Of a stretch of 9,567 nucleotides of DNA, positions 1 to 5,848 are shown piece after piece. The notes below the pieces were generated by a model. That model saw only the letters and a program-made list of their open reading frames with translations, was not told where the DNA came from and searched no databases. The stretch covers positions 1 through 9,567 of the forward strand of contig NZJA01000118.1 of NCBI GenBank assembly GCA_002691835.1. Direction: 5' to 3'. Made by a program: the position numbers and the translations under genes. This stretch comes from Planctomycetota bacterium (GTDB lineage Bacteria; Planctomycetota; UBA8108; UBA1146). How positions within the stretch are numbered: position 1 is the stretch's first letter; each line of letters opens with the position of its first letter.

Positions 1-1
1 C

Positions 2-898
2 CCGCCGTTTTCACATGTGACTGAGAGACTCTTACCGCGTGGTATGCATGAGGAAATGTCTCTCACTCTTTTGGAGCATCCGGAAATCAGCCGATCGCTC
101 AAAGCATTGGGAGAAGACGTTTGGCAGTCCATCCTCCATGTGATGGATCCTGCTCGCGAGGACCTTCCCAGTCACCTTCGATTTGTACGTTCTCTGGTGT
201 GTGGTGAATTCGGTTCGGACAGAATGGATTATCTTCTTCGGGATGCGCATCATGTCGGTGTCGAGTACGGAGCTTTTGACTTACCGAGAATCCAGCACAC
301 ATTACGTCCTCTGGAAACCGCTCAGGGCGTTCAATTGGGGATTGAGCATGGAGGATTGCTGGCTGCAGAAGGTTTGCAGTGGGCAAGGTTTTCGATGTTC
401 ACTCAGGTTTATTTCCATCGGACCCGCCGCATTCTGGATCTTCATTTGGTCGATTTTCTGGTGCGAACTCTGGAGCAAAGACGTTATCCCGAAGAGCCTG
501 AAGAGTACTTGCGGTGGGACGACATCAAAGTCCTTCACATGTTACGGGAAGCGGACATGGACAGCGCTCATCCTGGCCACTCTGCTGCCCGCAAGATTAT
601 TCGTCGCCAACAACACCGACCTCTCCCGGAAGTCGTCGAAGGGCAAGATACGGCAGAGGTCGCAGATCGTCTTGCTGGCAGAGTTCGAGAAATCAGGGAG
701 CATGAACCGCAGAAAGACCCACTGGCGGATGTGGTTTCCCCTCCTCCTGCATTGAGCAAAGGGGGAGACCTTCCGGTGCTTCTTGAAAGTGGTGAGATTC
801 GCAAACTATCGCAACTCAGTTCCTTGGTGGGTCGATTGAGGGTCAAGCCCCACGGTCGAATCTACTGTGCACAAGTGGCCGTAAACTCTGAGAGCTAA
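2..898 (+). CDS. HD-domain phosphohydrolase (COG1078/YdhJ-like), 5' end outside window
   Basis: The reading frame is open to the left edge and its first visible residues are PPFSHVTE, the tail of the metal-binding HDIGHxPFSH motif of HD phosphohydrolases. The gene therefore starts upstream of the window, and the GTG at 17 is internal. About 298 residues are visible. Counting from the edge, a second HE pair is at 16-17, the family signature SDRMDYLLRD is at 72-81, followed by GVEYG and a basic helix around 129-143 with MFTQVYFHRTRR. These are hallmarks of the COG1078 group related to dGTP triphosphohydrolases. Members are cytoplasmic metal-dependent (d)NTP or nucleotide phosphohydrolases, and the exact substrate here cannot be read from sequence. 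The C-terminal part (about 200-298) is variable and charged. It converges on the HNH gene, with a 15-bp repeat tract immediately after the TAA. Family call is firm; substrate is open. Confidence 0.88.
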   Translation, partial: PPFSHVTERLLPRGMHEEMSLTLLEHPEISRSLKALGEDVWQSILHVMDPAREDLPSHLRFVRSLVCGEFGSDRMDYLLRDAHHVGVEYGAFDLPRIQHTLRPLETAQGVQLGIEHGGLLAAEGLQWARFSMFTQVYFHRTRRILDLHLVDFLVRTLEQRRYPEEPEEYLRWDDIKVLHMLREADMDSAHPGHSAARKIIRRQQHRPLPEVVEGQDTAEVADRLAGRVREIREHEPQKDPLADVVSPPPALSKGGDLPVLLESGEIRKLSQLSSLVGRLRVKPHGRIYCAQVAVNSES

Positions 899-900
899 GC

Positions 901-960
901 TCTGGATGACTGAAGTCTGGGTTGCTGAAATCTGGATCGCTGAAATCTGGATCGCCTCCC
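901..960. repeat. Degenerate 15-bp tandem repeat, four copies
   Basis: Four consecutive 15-bp units start at 901, 916, 931 and 946, each beginning TCTGG. The third unit is TCTGGATCGCTGAAA; the fourth shares its first ten bases, and the first two differ from it at three positions each. The array starts 2 bp after the HD-gene stop and ends 8 bp before the HNH-gene stop, so it makes up nearly all of the convergent intergenic gap. No spacer structure or strong hairpin is seen, so it looks like slippage-generated filler rather than a CRISPR or terminator. Confidence 0.8.
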
Positions 961-968
961 TTCGCCGA

Positions 969-1574
969 TCAATCGAGCAGTTCCTTCTGCCAGTATGCGT
1001 CACTGACGAACTTTTCCCATGAAGACCAGATGGGCTGTAACGGCAGCTTCCGGATTTGTGACCAACGGGGTTTCGTCGGCTTCTTCTTTAGAGGCATCGA
1101 TGCTTCTTCAGGAGTTTTATCCGCTTTGCGTTTGTTACACGAAACGCAGGCGAGAACACAATTTTCCCAGCTGAGATTTCCTCCACGACTCCGTGGCATC
1201 ACGTGGTCGATCGTTAACTCTCGGGTTCCCGGTCGAACCCCGCAGTACTGGCAGGTGTTTTTGTCACGACGGTAGAGATTGAGCCTCGAAAAGGTGACCT
1301 GGCGATCGCCGACTCCGGAGTAACTCGTCAGGACGATGATTTCGAGGGGGGCGAGACAGAGGGATTCCGAACGAATCCAGTGTTGATCTTGATGAGGTCG
1401 TGAGTTGGAAAGGTCGTGCCATGAATGGAGATCGTGAGCTTCATAAGTTTGAGGGTCGATGATTCGAGCTGCTCCTCGTGCGACAAGTCCGATCGCGAGT
1501 TTTGCGGGAAGCGTATGTGTTGGTAGCCAAGAACGATTGAGAACCAGTGTCGGAGTTTCCAGATGGTTCGACAT
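969..1574 (-). CDS. HNH endonuclease family protein
   Basis: This 201-residue protein has a complete Cys4-type HNH (beta-beta-alpha metal) module. It has a zinc knuckle C108-x2-C111, the catalytic core D123-H124 within IDHVMPRSRGG, N138 (SWEN), and the second knuckle C143-x2-C146 followed by N147 K148 R149 K150. The N-terminal ~100 residues (LNRSW, GLVARGAARIIDP, SW) match the conserved leader of a widespread group of stand-alone bacterial HNH proteins also found in cyanobacteria and planctomycetes. HNH modules cut DNA or nick it, but the physiological role of this solo subgroup is not established. No methylase, terminase, integrase or toxin/antitoxin gene is beside it, so restriction or phage-packaging roles are unsupported. 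The ATG at 1574 is the first good start, with a weak GGGA a few bases upstream. Transcription would cross the structured region at 1729-1886 if it starts far upstream. Confidence 0.9.
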   Translation of the reverse strand: MSNHLETPTLVLNRSWLPTHTLPAKLAIGLVARGAARIIDPQTYEAHDLHSWHDLSNSRPHQDQHWIRSESLCLAPLEIIVLTSYSGVGDRQVTFSRLNLYRRDKNTCQYCGVRPGTRELTIDHVMPRSRGGNLSWENCVLACVSCNKRKADKTPEEASMPLKKKPTKPRWSQIRKLPLQPIWSSWEKFVSDAYWQKELLD

Positions 1575-1697
1575 TTGTTCCCGTTCGGATCAGTTGACCT
1601 TGGGAGCGAAGTTACGATTCCAGCCTACGCCGACAAGCGGCCAGGATCTAGATATGGGTTTCTGGGTCAGGAAAGTGGGTGGATACCCGGAAGGCGT

Positions 1698-1728
1698 CGG
1701 TCTAAAGAAAGGCGGCGGTCTAAAGAAA
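1698..1728. repeat. 18-bp-period direct repeat, two partial copies
   Basis: The 13-mer CGGTCTAAAGAAA occurs at 1698-1710 and again at 1716-1728, separated by GGCGG. It sits immediately beside the U-rich tract of the minus-strand hairpin. Two copies only; no function inferred. Confidence 0.75.
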
Positions 1729-1802
1729 AGAATAAAACCCCGGCTTTCCTCATTGAGGGGAAGCCATCCCTGTCCTCCCACCAGTTGCGGAAGAGCCGGG
1801 GT
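1729..1802 (-). terminator. Hairpin with U-rich tail on the minus strand (terminator or attenuator)
   Basis: A perfect 9-bp inverted repeat, ACCCCGGCT at 1737-1745 and AGCCGGGGT at 1794-1802, encloses 48 nt. Inside it, GGCTT/AAGCC arms at 1742-1746 and 1761-1765 form a second, mutually exclusive hairpin with extra inner pairs. Read on the minus strand, the structure is followed directly by TTTTATTCTTTT (positions 1736 down to 1725), as in an intrinsic terminator. It lies 150-230 bp upstream of the HNH start. It could end an unannotated minus-strand transcript or act as an attenuator in the HNH leader. Confidence 0.4.
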
Positions 1803-1886
1803 CATCGCGCATAATAGGTCGCGCGCTGGATAGTCAGAAATTCGAATAGTCCTTCTGGTGTTCCAGCGTCCCTAGTGGGGGACTTT
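1729..1886 (-). ncRNA. Candidate structured RNA upstream of the HNH gene
   Basis: Several stems follow one another on the minus strand: GTCCC/GGGAC at 1868-1872 and 1879-1883, a perfect 7-bp pair CGCTGGA/TCCAGCG at 1824-1830 and 1862-1868, CGCGC/GCGCG at 1806-1810 and 1821-1825, and then the 9-bp CCCCGGCT stem and U-rich tail. The first two share one base and the second and third share two, so not all are full length at once. No known riboswitch, 4.5S, 6S or tmRNA core was recognised. It could be a small RNA or the HNH 5' leader. Whether it is transcribed is unknown and no promoter was identified. Confidence 0.25.
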
Positions 1887-2170
1887 AGTACACCGCCACG
1901 TTGAATAAACGCATAGGCGAACTTTGTAATGCAATGATCATGCCAACTTGAGATGAGTTCATTTCAAAGGACTTACGTTAAGGATGTTTAATTTCATGGC
2001 CATATTCAGCCTTTTCATGAGGCCAGAGTGGCCGTTTTTAGCCTCAATGTTTACGTAAATCAATGCGGATATGAGGTTTATGACTTACCTGTCAAAGCTG
2101 TCAGATGTCATCGTGCTTCAGGGTGGAAACCACGTTGTCTATCCTTCAAGGTGCAAGAGAATTGAACCCA

Positions 2171-2176
2171 AAGGAG
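2171..2176 (+). promoter_or_regulatory. Ribosome binding site deciding the pterin dehydratase start
   Basis: AAGGAG lies 9 nt before the ATG at 2186. The frame is open upstream to 2105, but that earlier start has no Shine-Dalgarno sequence and would add 27 residues unlike the family, so 2186 is chosen. Confidence 0.75.
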
Positions 2177-2185
2177 TTACCAGAA

Positions 2186-2545
2186 ATGAATGAAGAATCA
2201 GATCGCCCGTTGATCGAGAGAAGTTGTAAAGCTTGCAGGGGGGATATGCCTGCACTTCGAGGTGAGGATCTCAGCGAATGGTCCAGGAAGACCTCTGAAT
2301 GGGAGGTCGTGAAGGAACATCATCTTCAGAGGCGCTGGAGTTTCGCAAACTTTCTAGAGGCTCTCGATTTTGTAAACCGGATTGCTGAGGTGGCGGAAGA
2401 GCAGGGTCATCACCCGGATATCTCATTCAGTTGGGGTTGGGTCAACGTTTGTATCTGGACTCATAAAATCGATGCTCTCACCGAATCAGATTTCATTCTC
2501 GCTGCCCATATCGATCACTGTGCTCATGGAGAAGGGGGCGAATGA
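2186..2545 (+). CDS. phhB: Pterin-4a-carbinolamine dehydratase (PCD/DCoH family)
   Basis: The 119-residue product catalyses dehydration of 4a-hydroxytetrahydrobiopterin (pterin-4a-carbinolamine) to the quinonoid dihydropterin, in the recycling of pterin cofactor after aromatic amino acid hydroxylation. The active-site signature is present: E71-E72-x2-H75-H76-P77-D78, then W91-T92-H93, and the closing LTESDFILAAHID (99-110). Length and the C-terminal alpha/beta layout fit a typical single-domain PCD. The N-terminal C14-x2-C17 with the following MPAL resembles the CxxC leader seen in many bacterial PCDs. No phenylalanine hydroxylase gene is in the window, so the partner is elsewhere or the protein serves another pterin (for example molybdopterin-related or folate-related). 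The stop overlaps the next gene by ATGA, indicating translational coupling. Confidence 0.9.
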   Translation: MNEESDRPLIERSCKACRGDMPALRGEDLSEWSRKTSEWEVVKEHHLQRRWSFANFLEALDFVNRIAEVAEEQGHHPDISFSWGWVNVCIWTHKIDALTESDFILAAHIDHCAHGEGGE

Positions 2546-3840
2546 GGACTTTCTGGTTGATTCTCTGCGTTCTGCTGACCTTTTCAGTGAGCGCCTCAGA
2601 ACCCATTCCTCCCGCTTCTGAGCTTCAGCAAAGACGCTCTCGGATTGCGCTAGAGGAAAAAGCGGAGCTCCTGATCGTCTTCGCTGGTGGATCTGAGGGA
2701 GAGGAAGTGATCCGGGATTACGAGTACCTCACGGGATTGCGCTCATGGGATGGAGTGCTCATTCTTCAAAAGGTATCAGGAGTTAACGAGTCGACTCTTT
2801 TTCTACCTGCCAAAGATCCCGCCTTTGAGCTTTGGCACGGGCCGCGGGACGCTCCGAGTTTGGAAGCACGCAGAAAGACCGGGATCGATCGGATTGTTCC
2901 TCTCGAAGAATTAAGCGAGTGGCTGCTGATTCGAAAAGAATCTCTTCAGAAGATCTACCTGGCAGAGAAAGAGTCCTCTCAAAATTCCTCATGGCGTCGT
3001 CTCATCCCTGAAACAGTGGAATGGGCCTCTGCTGCAGAGTGTCTTCATCATCATCGGCAGGTGAAAAGTGAATGGGAAGTCGGTCAGTTGAAAAGGGCCA
3101 TCGATCGAACGCATCAGGGACTGATGGCGGGTGCTGCTATGGCTTCTCTTGCACAGTATGAGTTTGAAATCGAAGCGGCCATCGAGGCTCGTTTTCGCGC
3201 ACAAGGATCTCCCGCTCCAGGTTTTCCTTCGATTGTAGGAAGCGGCCCGCAAAGTTGTATTTTGCATTGGCAAGAGAACAATACTTCATTAGACCGCGAT
3301 GGGGTGTTGTTGATGGATGTGGGTGCTCGCAGTGGGGCATACACCGCAGACATTACGAGAACTGTTCCAGTTTCGGGAAATTGGAAGAATCGTCAGCGAC
3401 AAGTTTATGACGTGGTCTTGCGGGCTCAGCGAGCAGGGATTGCGGCAGTACGTCCTGGTGCGACCTTTCGAGATATCGATGCAGCGGCGCGAGCAGTGAT
3501 TCGTGAAGCGGGGCTATCGGAGTATTTTCCCCATGGGACCAGTCATCACGTGGGAATGGATGTTCACGATGTGGGGCCCCGGAGACCTTTGGTTCCAGGG
3601 ATGGTGATCACGGTCGAGCCGGGGGTCTACATCGCCGAGGAAAATCTCGGAATTCGTGTCGAAGACATGGTGCTCGTCACGGACACGGGAAGGGTGGTTC
3701 TCTCTGCCGGGATTCCCAAAGAAGCCGCAGATATGGAACGATGGTCGCAAGCTTCCTCGGCGAGCACTGGCAGTGCCAGACCGGCCGAAAAAGAAAAGTC
3801 TGAGGCCGAAATCAAAGTAGATCCGGTCCGTTTGCGCTGA
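2542..3840 (+). CDS. Exported aminopeptidase P-like metallopeptidase (M24B)
   Basis: This 432-residue protein would remove N-terminal residues preceding proline. Residues 1-19 form a classical signal peptide (MRTFW, hydrophobic run, SVSAS), so it acts outside the cytoplasm, unlike E. coli PepP. Residues about 27-165 look like the AMP_N domain (YEYLTGL at 60-66). Residues about 175-397 are the pita-bread catalytic domain. All five metal ligands of the family are visible: D259 (LLMDVG), D270 (TADITR), H335 (HGTSHHVG), E359 (TVEPGVYI) and E374 (RVEDM). The accessory histidines H331 and H342 are also present. A charged, low-complexity tail of about 30 residues follows the catalytic domain. The start ATG overlaps the pterin dehydratase stop (ATGA) behind a purine-rich GGAGAAGGGGG. 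The functional link to the pterin enzyme is unclear. The enzyme class is firm; cleavage preference could also be Xaa-Pro dipeptides. Confidence 0.92.
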   Translation: MRTFWLILCVLLTFSVSASEPIPPASELQQRRSRIALEEKAELLIVFAGGSEGEEVIRDYEYLTGLRSWDGVLILQKVSGVNESTLFLPAKDPAFELWHGPRDAPSLEARRKTGIDRIVPLEELSEWLLIRKESLQKIYLAEKESSQNSSWRRLIPETVEWASAAECLHHHRQVKSEWEVGQLKRAIDRTHQGLMAGAAMASLAQYEFEIEAAIEARFRAQGSPAPGFPSIVGSGPQSCILHWQENNTSLDRDGVLLMDVGARSGAYTADITRTVPVSGNWKNRQRQVYDVVLRAQRAGIAAVRPGATFRDIDAAARAVIREAGLSEYFPHGTSHHVGMDVHDVGPRRPLVPGMVITVEPGVYIAEENLGIRVEDMVLVTDTGRVVLSAGIPKEAADMERWSQASSASTGSARPAEKEKSEAEIKVDPVRLR

Positions 3841-4232
3841 GTGCTTTTGGGGTGTGACAAATTTGGGGTAAAAAAAAACGCCGAGAGAGCGAACTCTCTC
3901 GGCACATCAGGATCGAGGGGGCTGAGCCCCTCCGGAGTTTGATTTCTCATATTGCGGGAATCAGGTTTGATTCAAACCGTCGTCACCGGACATACCTTAG
4001 CGAAAATGGGCTTCGACTTCCAGAAGAACGGCAAACCCAAATTATAAGGCTAGAAAATAGCCGCTTTCCCGTGAGAGATCCCGCCTTGTTCGTCCAGATT
4101 TGAGTGATCTGAGTCCACGGTCATGAATTGTGACGGCCAAATGGGGGGGAAGGGTGGATGATTGGCGAGGTCTTCTCGGCGACAAAGGAGAGGATGGACC
4201 TCGGAAAAGCACTGTGTCACGAATTGTTACGG
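3841..4232. other. Convergent non-coding gap between aminopeptidase P and pyrK-like genes
   Basis: The gap holds the minus-strand terminator hairpin near its left end, a second GC-rich stem (GAGGGG at 3915-3920 with CCCCTC at 3927-3932), and one arm of an imperfect direct repeat at 4121-4140. The short frames here have no family resemblance and I see no gene between about 3940 and 4232. Confidence 0.7.
3870..3903 (-). terminator. Intrinsic terminator for the minus-strand operon
   Basis: The arms GCCGAGAGAG (3880-3889) and CTCTCTCGGC (3894-3903) pair perfectly over 10 bp around a CGAA loop. On the minus strand the stem runs into C-G and then nine U residues (A-run at 3870-3878 on the plus strand). 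It therefore terminates the leftward S41-tsaD-larB-pyrK operon, some 330 nt beyond the pyrK-like stop. Plus-strand transcripts of the peptidase gene would also carry the stem but without a U-tract after it. Confidence 0.85.
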
Positions 4233-5075
4233 CTAGAAGTGGGCGGGGAGTTCTTCAACGGAGAAGCACGGGCCTTCCACACAGACCCTGCGATAGCGCA
4301 GCGGACCATCTTCTGGGCCAGCGATGACGCACCCGAAACACGCTCCGAATCCACAGGGCATGTAGTTTTCCAAAGAGATCCAGAACTTCAAATTTTTCTC
4401 GACCGCGATATCCCGCAGGGCGACGTTCATGCCGTGAGGGCCGCAGCCGATTCCAGCAATCTCCGCGTCGGGGCCGAGTTGTTCCATTTCCTGTTCCAGC
4501 AGTTCGATGACATTGCCATGGTGACCGGCACTGCCATCGTCGGTGGCGAGTCCGGTATCCACGCCGAGGTCGAGGAATCCTTGGTGACCAATCAACAGCG
4601 ATTTTCTGCGAGCTCCCAACAGAACTTTTAGAGGGAGGGAAGAGTTTTCGCTACGGCGCTCCCGACAATACAGGTAAAGGGGAGCCACGCCGATGCCTCC
4701 TCCAACCAAGATGAGCGCGCCGTTGTCAGCGATTTCGGGAATCGGCATTGGATTTCCCAGAGGGCCCATCAGTCGGACGGTGTCTCCAGCATTGAGTTGC
4801 GCGATTCCGCGAGTTCCTGGTCCGACTTTCTGGATCAGCAGTCGAACTTCTGTGGCATTTTCTCCAGGTTCGGGACCGACATCGTAAACACTGAAGGGCC
4901 TCCGGATCAGAGGATCATCTCCGGGGCCGACGCGTACCTGGACAAATTGTCCTGCCCGGGTAGCACGGGCAATCTCAGGGGCTTCGATGTCGAGTCGGAA
5001 CCAGCCTTCGCCAAGATCTACCTGACGCAGAACCGGGTATTCATCCACATGGCATTTCTCGACGGGCATCTTCAT
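4233..5075 (-). CDS. pyrK: Dihydroorotate dehydrogenase electron-transfer subunit-like FAD/[2Fe-2S] protein (PyrK type)
   Basis: The 280-residue protein has the ferredoxin-reductase-like architecture of PyrK. The FAD-binding domain includes R59-P60-F61-S62, the NAD(P)-binding domain carries GGGIG at 125-129 and GCGPHGM at 210-216, and the C-terminal cluster motif is C241-x4-C246-x2-C249-x15-C265, followed by VEGPCF. This is the [2Fe-2S] pattern of PyrK, which passes electrons between NAD(H) and the PyrD catalytic subunit in pyrimidine synthesis. PyrD is not in this window, so a related electron-transfer role (NfnA/SudB- or hydrogenase-gamma-like) cannot be excluded. The ATG at 5075 overlaps the larB stop (ATGA) and has AAGGGG about 10 nt upstream; a second ATG two codons on is less well spaced. 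It is the last gene of the operon. Confidence 0.85.
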   Translation of the reverse strand: MKMPVEKCHVDEYPVLRQVDLGEGWFRLDIEAPEIARATRAGQFVQVRVGPGDDPLIRRPFSVYDVGPEPGENATEVRLLIQKVGPGTRGIAQLNAGDTVRLMGPLGNPMPIPEIADNGALILVGGGIGVAPLYLYCRERRSENSSLPLKVLLGARRKSLLIGHQGFLDLGVDTGLATDDGSAGHHGNVIELLEQEMEQLGPDAEIAGIGCGPHGMNVALRDIAVEKNLKFWISLENYMPCGFGACFGCVIAGPEDGPLRYRRVCVEGPCFSVEELPAHF

Positions 5076-5848
5076 CGGCTTGTTTCCCCTTCAAGGTCGC
5101 GGGTTCCCTGATTCCCCTGTTTCTCATCCTGCGGGAGCGTCGGCAAGTCATCTGCTGAATTCCCGGAGTTTCCTTGATCGGCATTGTTTCCATGACAGGC
5201 GAGGCGATTGATTCGCGAAGCGATCAGGCCTGCCCCAAACCCGTTGTCGATATTGACCACAGAAATTCCCGGTGAACATGAGTTGAGCATTCCCAGAAGG
5301 GCGGTGACTCCAGAAAAGGAAGCCCCGTAGCCGATACTTGTCGGCACGGCGATCACTGGCACGCTGACGAGGCCTGCGACAACGGATGGTAAAGCACCCT
5401 CCATGCCAGCGACGACGACGATGGCATAGCAGCTTTGCAGGGTTTCACGATGAGCCAGAATCCGGTGTAGCCCGGCGACCCCGACATCGACGATCAACTG
5501 GGTGTCTGCTCCGGCAAGTTTGGCGGTCAGTGCCGCTTCTTCGGCAACGGGCAGGTCGCTGGTCCCTGCACAGACGATGGCGACCGATCCTTCGAGGCGA
5601 GTATTTTGGCGATCCACGGCGATGCAACGACTGCGTGGGTGCCATTCGGCGTTTTCAATGGAGGCCGCGATGGCGGCTCCTTCTGAGATCTCCACCCGGG
5701 TTGCCAGAGCTCTACCGGATCGATCGGCGATCCCGTTAACGGCAGCGCGAATTTCATCCGCTGTTTTTCCCTGTCCGAAGACCACTTCGGGGAAACCGGT
5801 TCGATCTTCGCGGTCATGGTCGAGATCGAGAGGGGAGTAATCCATCAT
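5072..5848 (-). CDS. larB: Nickel-pincer cofactor biosynthesis protein LarB
   Basis: LarB carboxylates the pyridinium ring of nicotinic acid adenine dinucleotide and hydrolyses the phosphoanhydride, the first step to the nickel-pincer nucleotide used by LarA-type racemases. The 258-residue product has the N-terminal LDxDREDRTGFPEVVFGQGK pattern (7-28) and the PurE-like domain: CAGTSDLPVAEEA (93-105), DVGVAGLHR (121-129), AGMEGALPSV (147-156), PTSIGYGASF (169-178), MLNSC (187-191) and VNIDNGFGA (198-206). E150 and C191 are spaced exactly like the Glu and Cys (41 apart) reported as catalytic in Lactiplantibacillus LarB. A 40-residue Asn/Gln/Asp-rich tail follows the domain. Both ends overlap neighbours by 4 bp (tsaD upstream, pyrK-like downstream). 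No larC, larE or larA is in the window. ATG-ATG allows two starts; 5848 gives the overlap. Confidence 0.93.
   Translation of the reverse strand: MMDYSPLDLDHDREDRTGFPEVVFGQGKTADEIRAAVNGIADRSGRALATRVEISEGAAIAASIENAEWHPRSRCIAVDRQNTRLEGSVAIVCAGTSDLPVAEEAALTAKLAGADTQLIVDVGVAGLHRILAHRETLQSCYAIVVVAGMEGALPSVVAGLVSVPVIAVPTSIGYGASFSGVTALLGMLNSCSPGISVVNIDNGFGAGLIASRINRLACHGNNADQGNSGNSADDLPTLPQDEKQGNQGTRDLEGETSR

Larger units (their letters stand above)
1575..2185. other. Long non-coding gap between divergent HNH and pterin dehydratase genes
   Basis: No reading frame here looks like a real protein. The minus-strand frame at 1590-1805 is proline-rich, carries the 18-bp DNA repeat and has no recognisable domain. 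The left third (1690-1886) is rich in inverted repeats and GC. The right part (about 1885-2100) is AT-rich and carries several short palindromes. It must contain the promoters of both flanking genes, but I could not find a convincing -35/-10 pair for either. Confidence 0.7.

Noticed and set aside
17..898. GTG at 17 as the start of the HD gene
   Set aside because: The five codons before it encode PPFSH, the conserved end of the HD metal motif, so the gene continues off the left edge.
901..960. CRISPR-like array
   Set aside because: Units are 15 bp and contiguous with no spacers, and no cas genes are near.
969..1574. HNH gene as part of a restriction, phage or defence system
   Set aside because: Neighbours are a housekeeping-type HD hydrolase and a non-coding gap; no methylase, terminase, integrase or other defence gene is present.
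1590..1805. Minus-strand 71-residue proline-rich frame just upstream of the HNH gene
   Set aside because: It has no domain resemblance, its repeat is a DNA-level 18-bp duplication, and the region looks structured rather than coding.
2021..2040. GGCCA-GAG-TGGCC followed by GTTTTTA as an intrinsic terminator
   Set aside because: Only a 5-bp stem with a short T run, and no plus-strand gene upstream to terminate; kept only as one of the palindromes.
2105..2185. Longer N-terminus for the pterin dehydratase
   Set aside because: No ribosome binding site at 2105, non-family residues, and a strong AAGGAG before the ATG at 2186.
4130..4327. Small plus-strand frame before the pyrK-like gene end
   Set aside because: It overlaps the well-supported pyrK-like C-terminus on the other strand and has no family similarity.
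5386..5840. Plus-strand frames opposite larB
   Set aside because: They are arginine-rich shadows of larB, whose own frame carries all family motifs.
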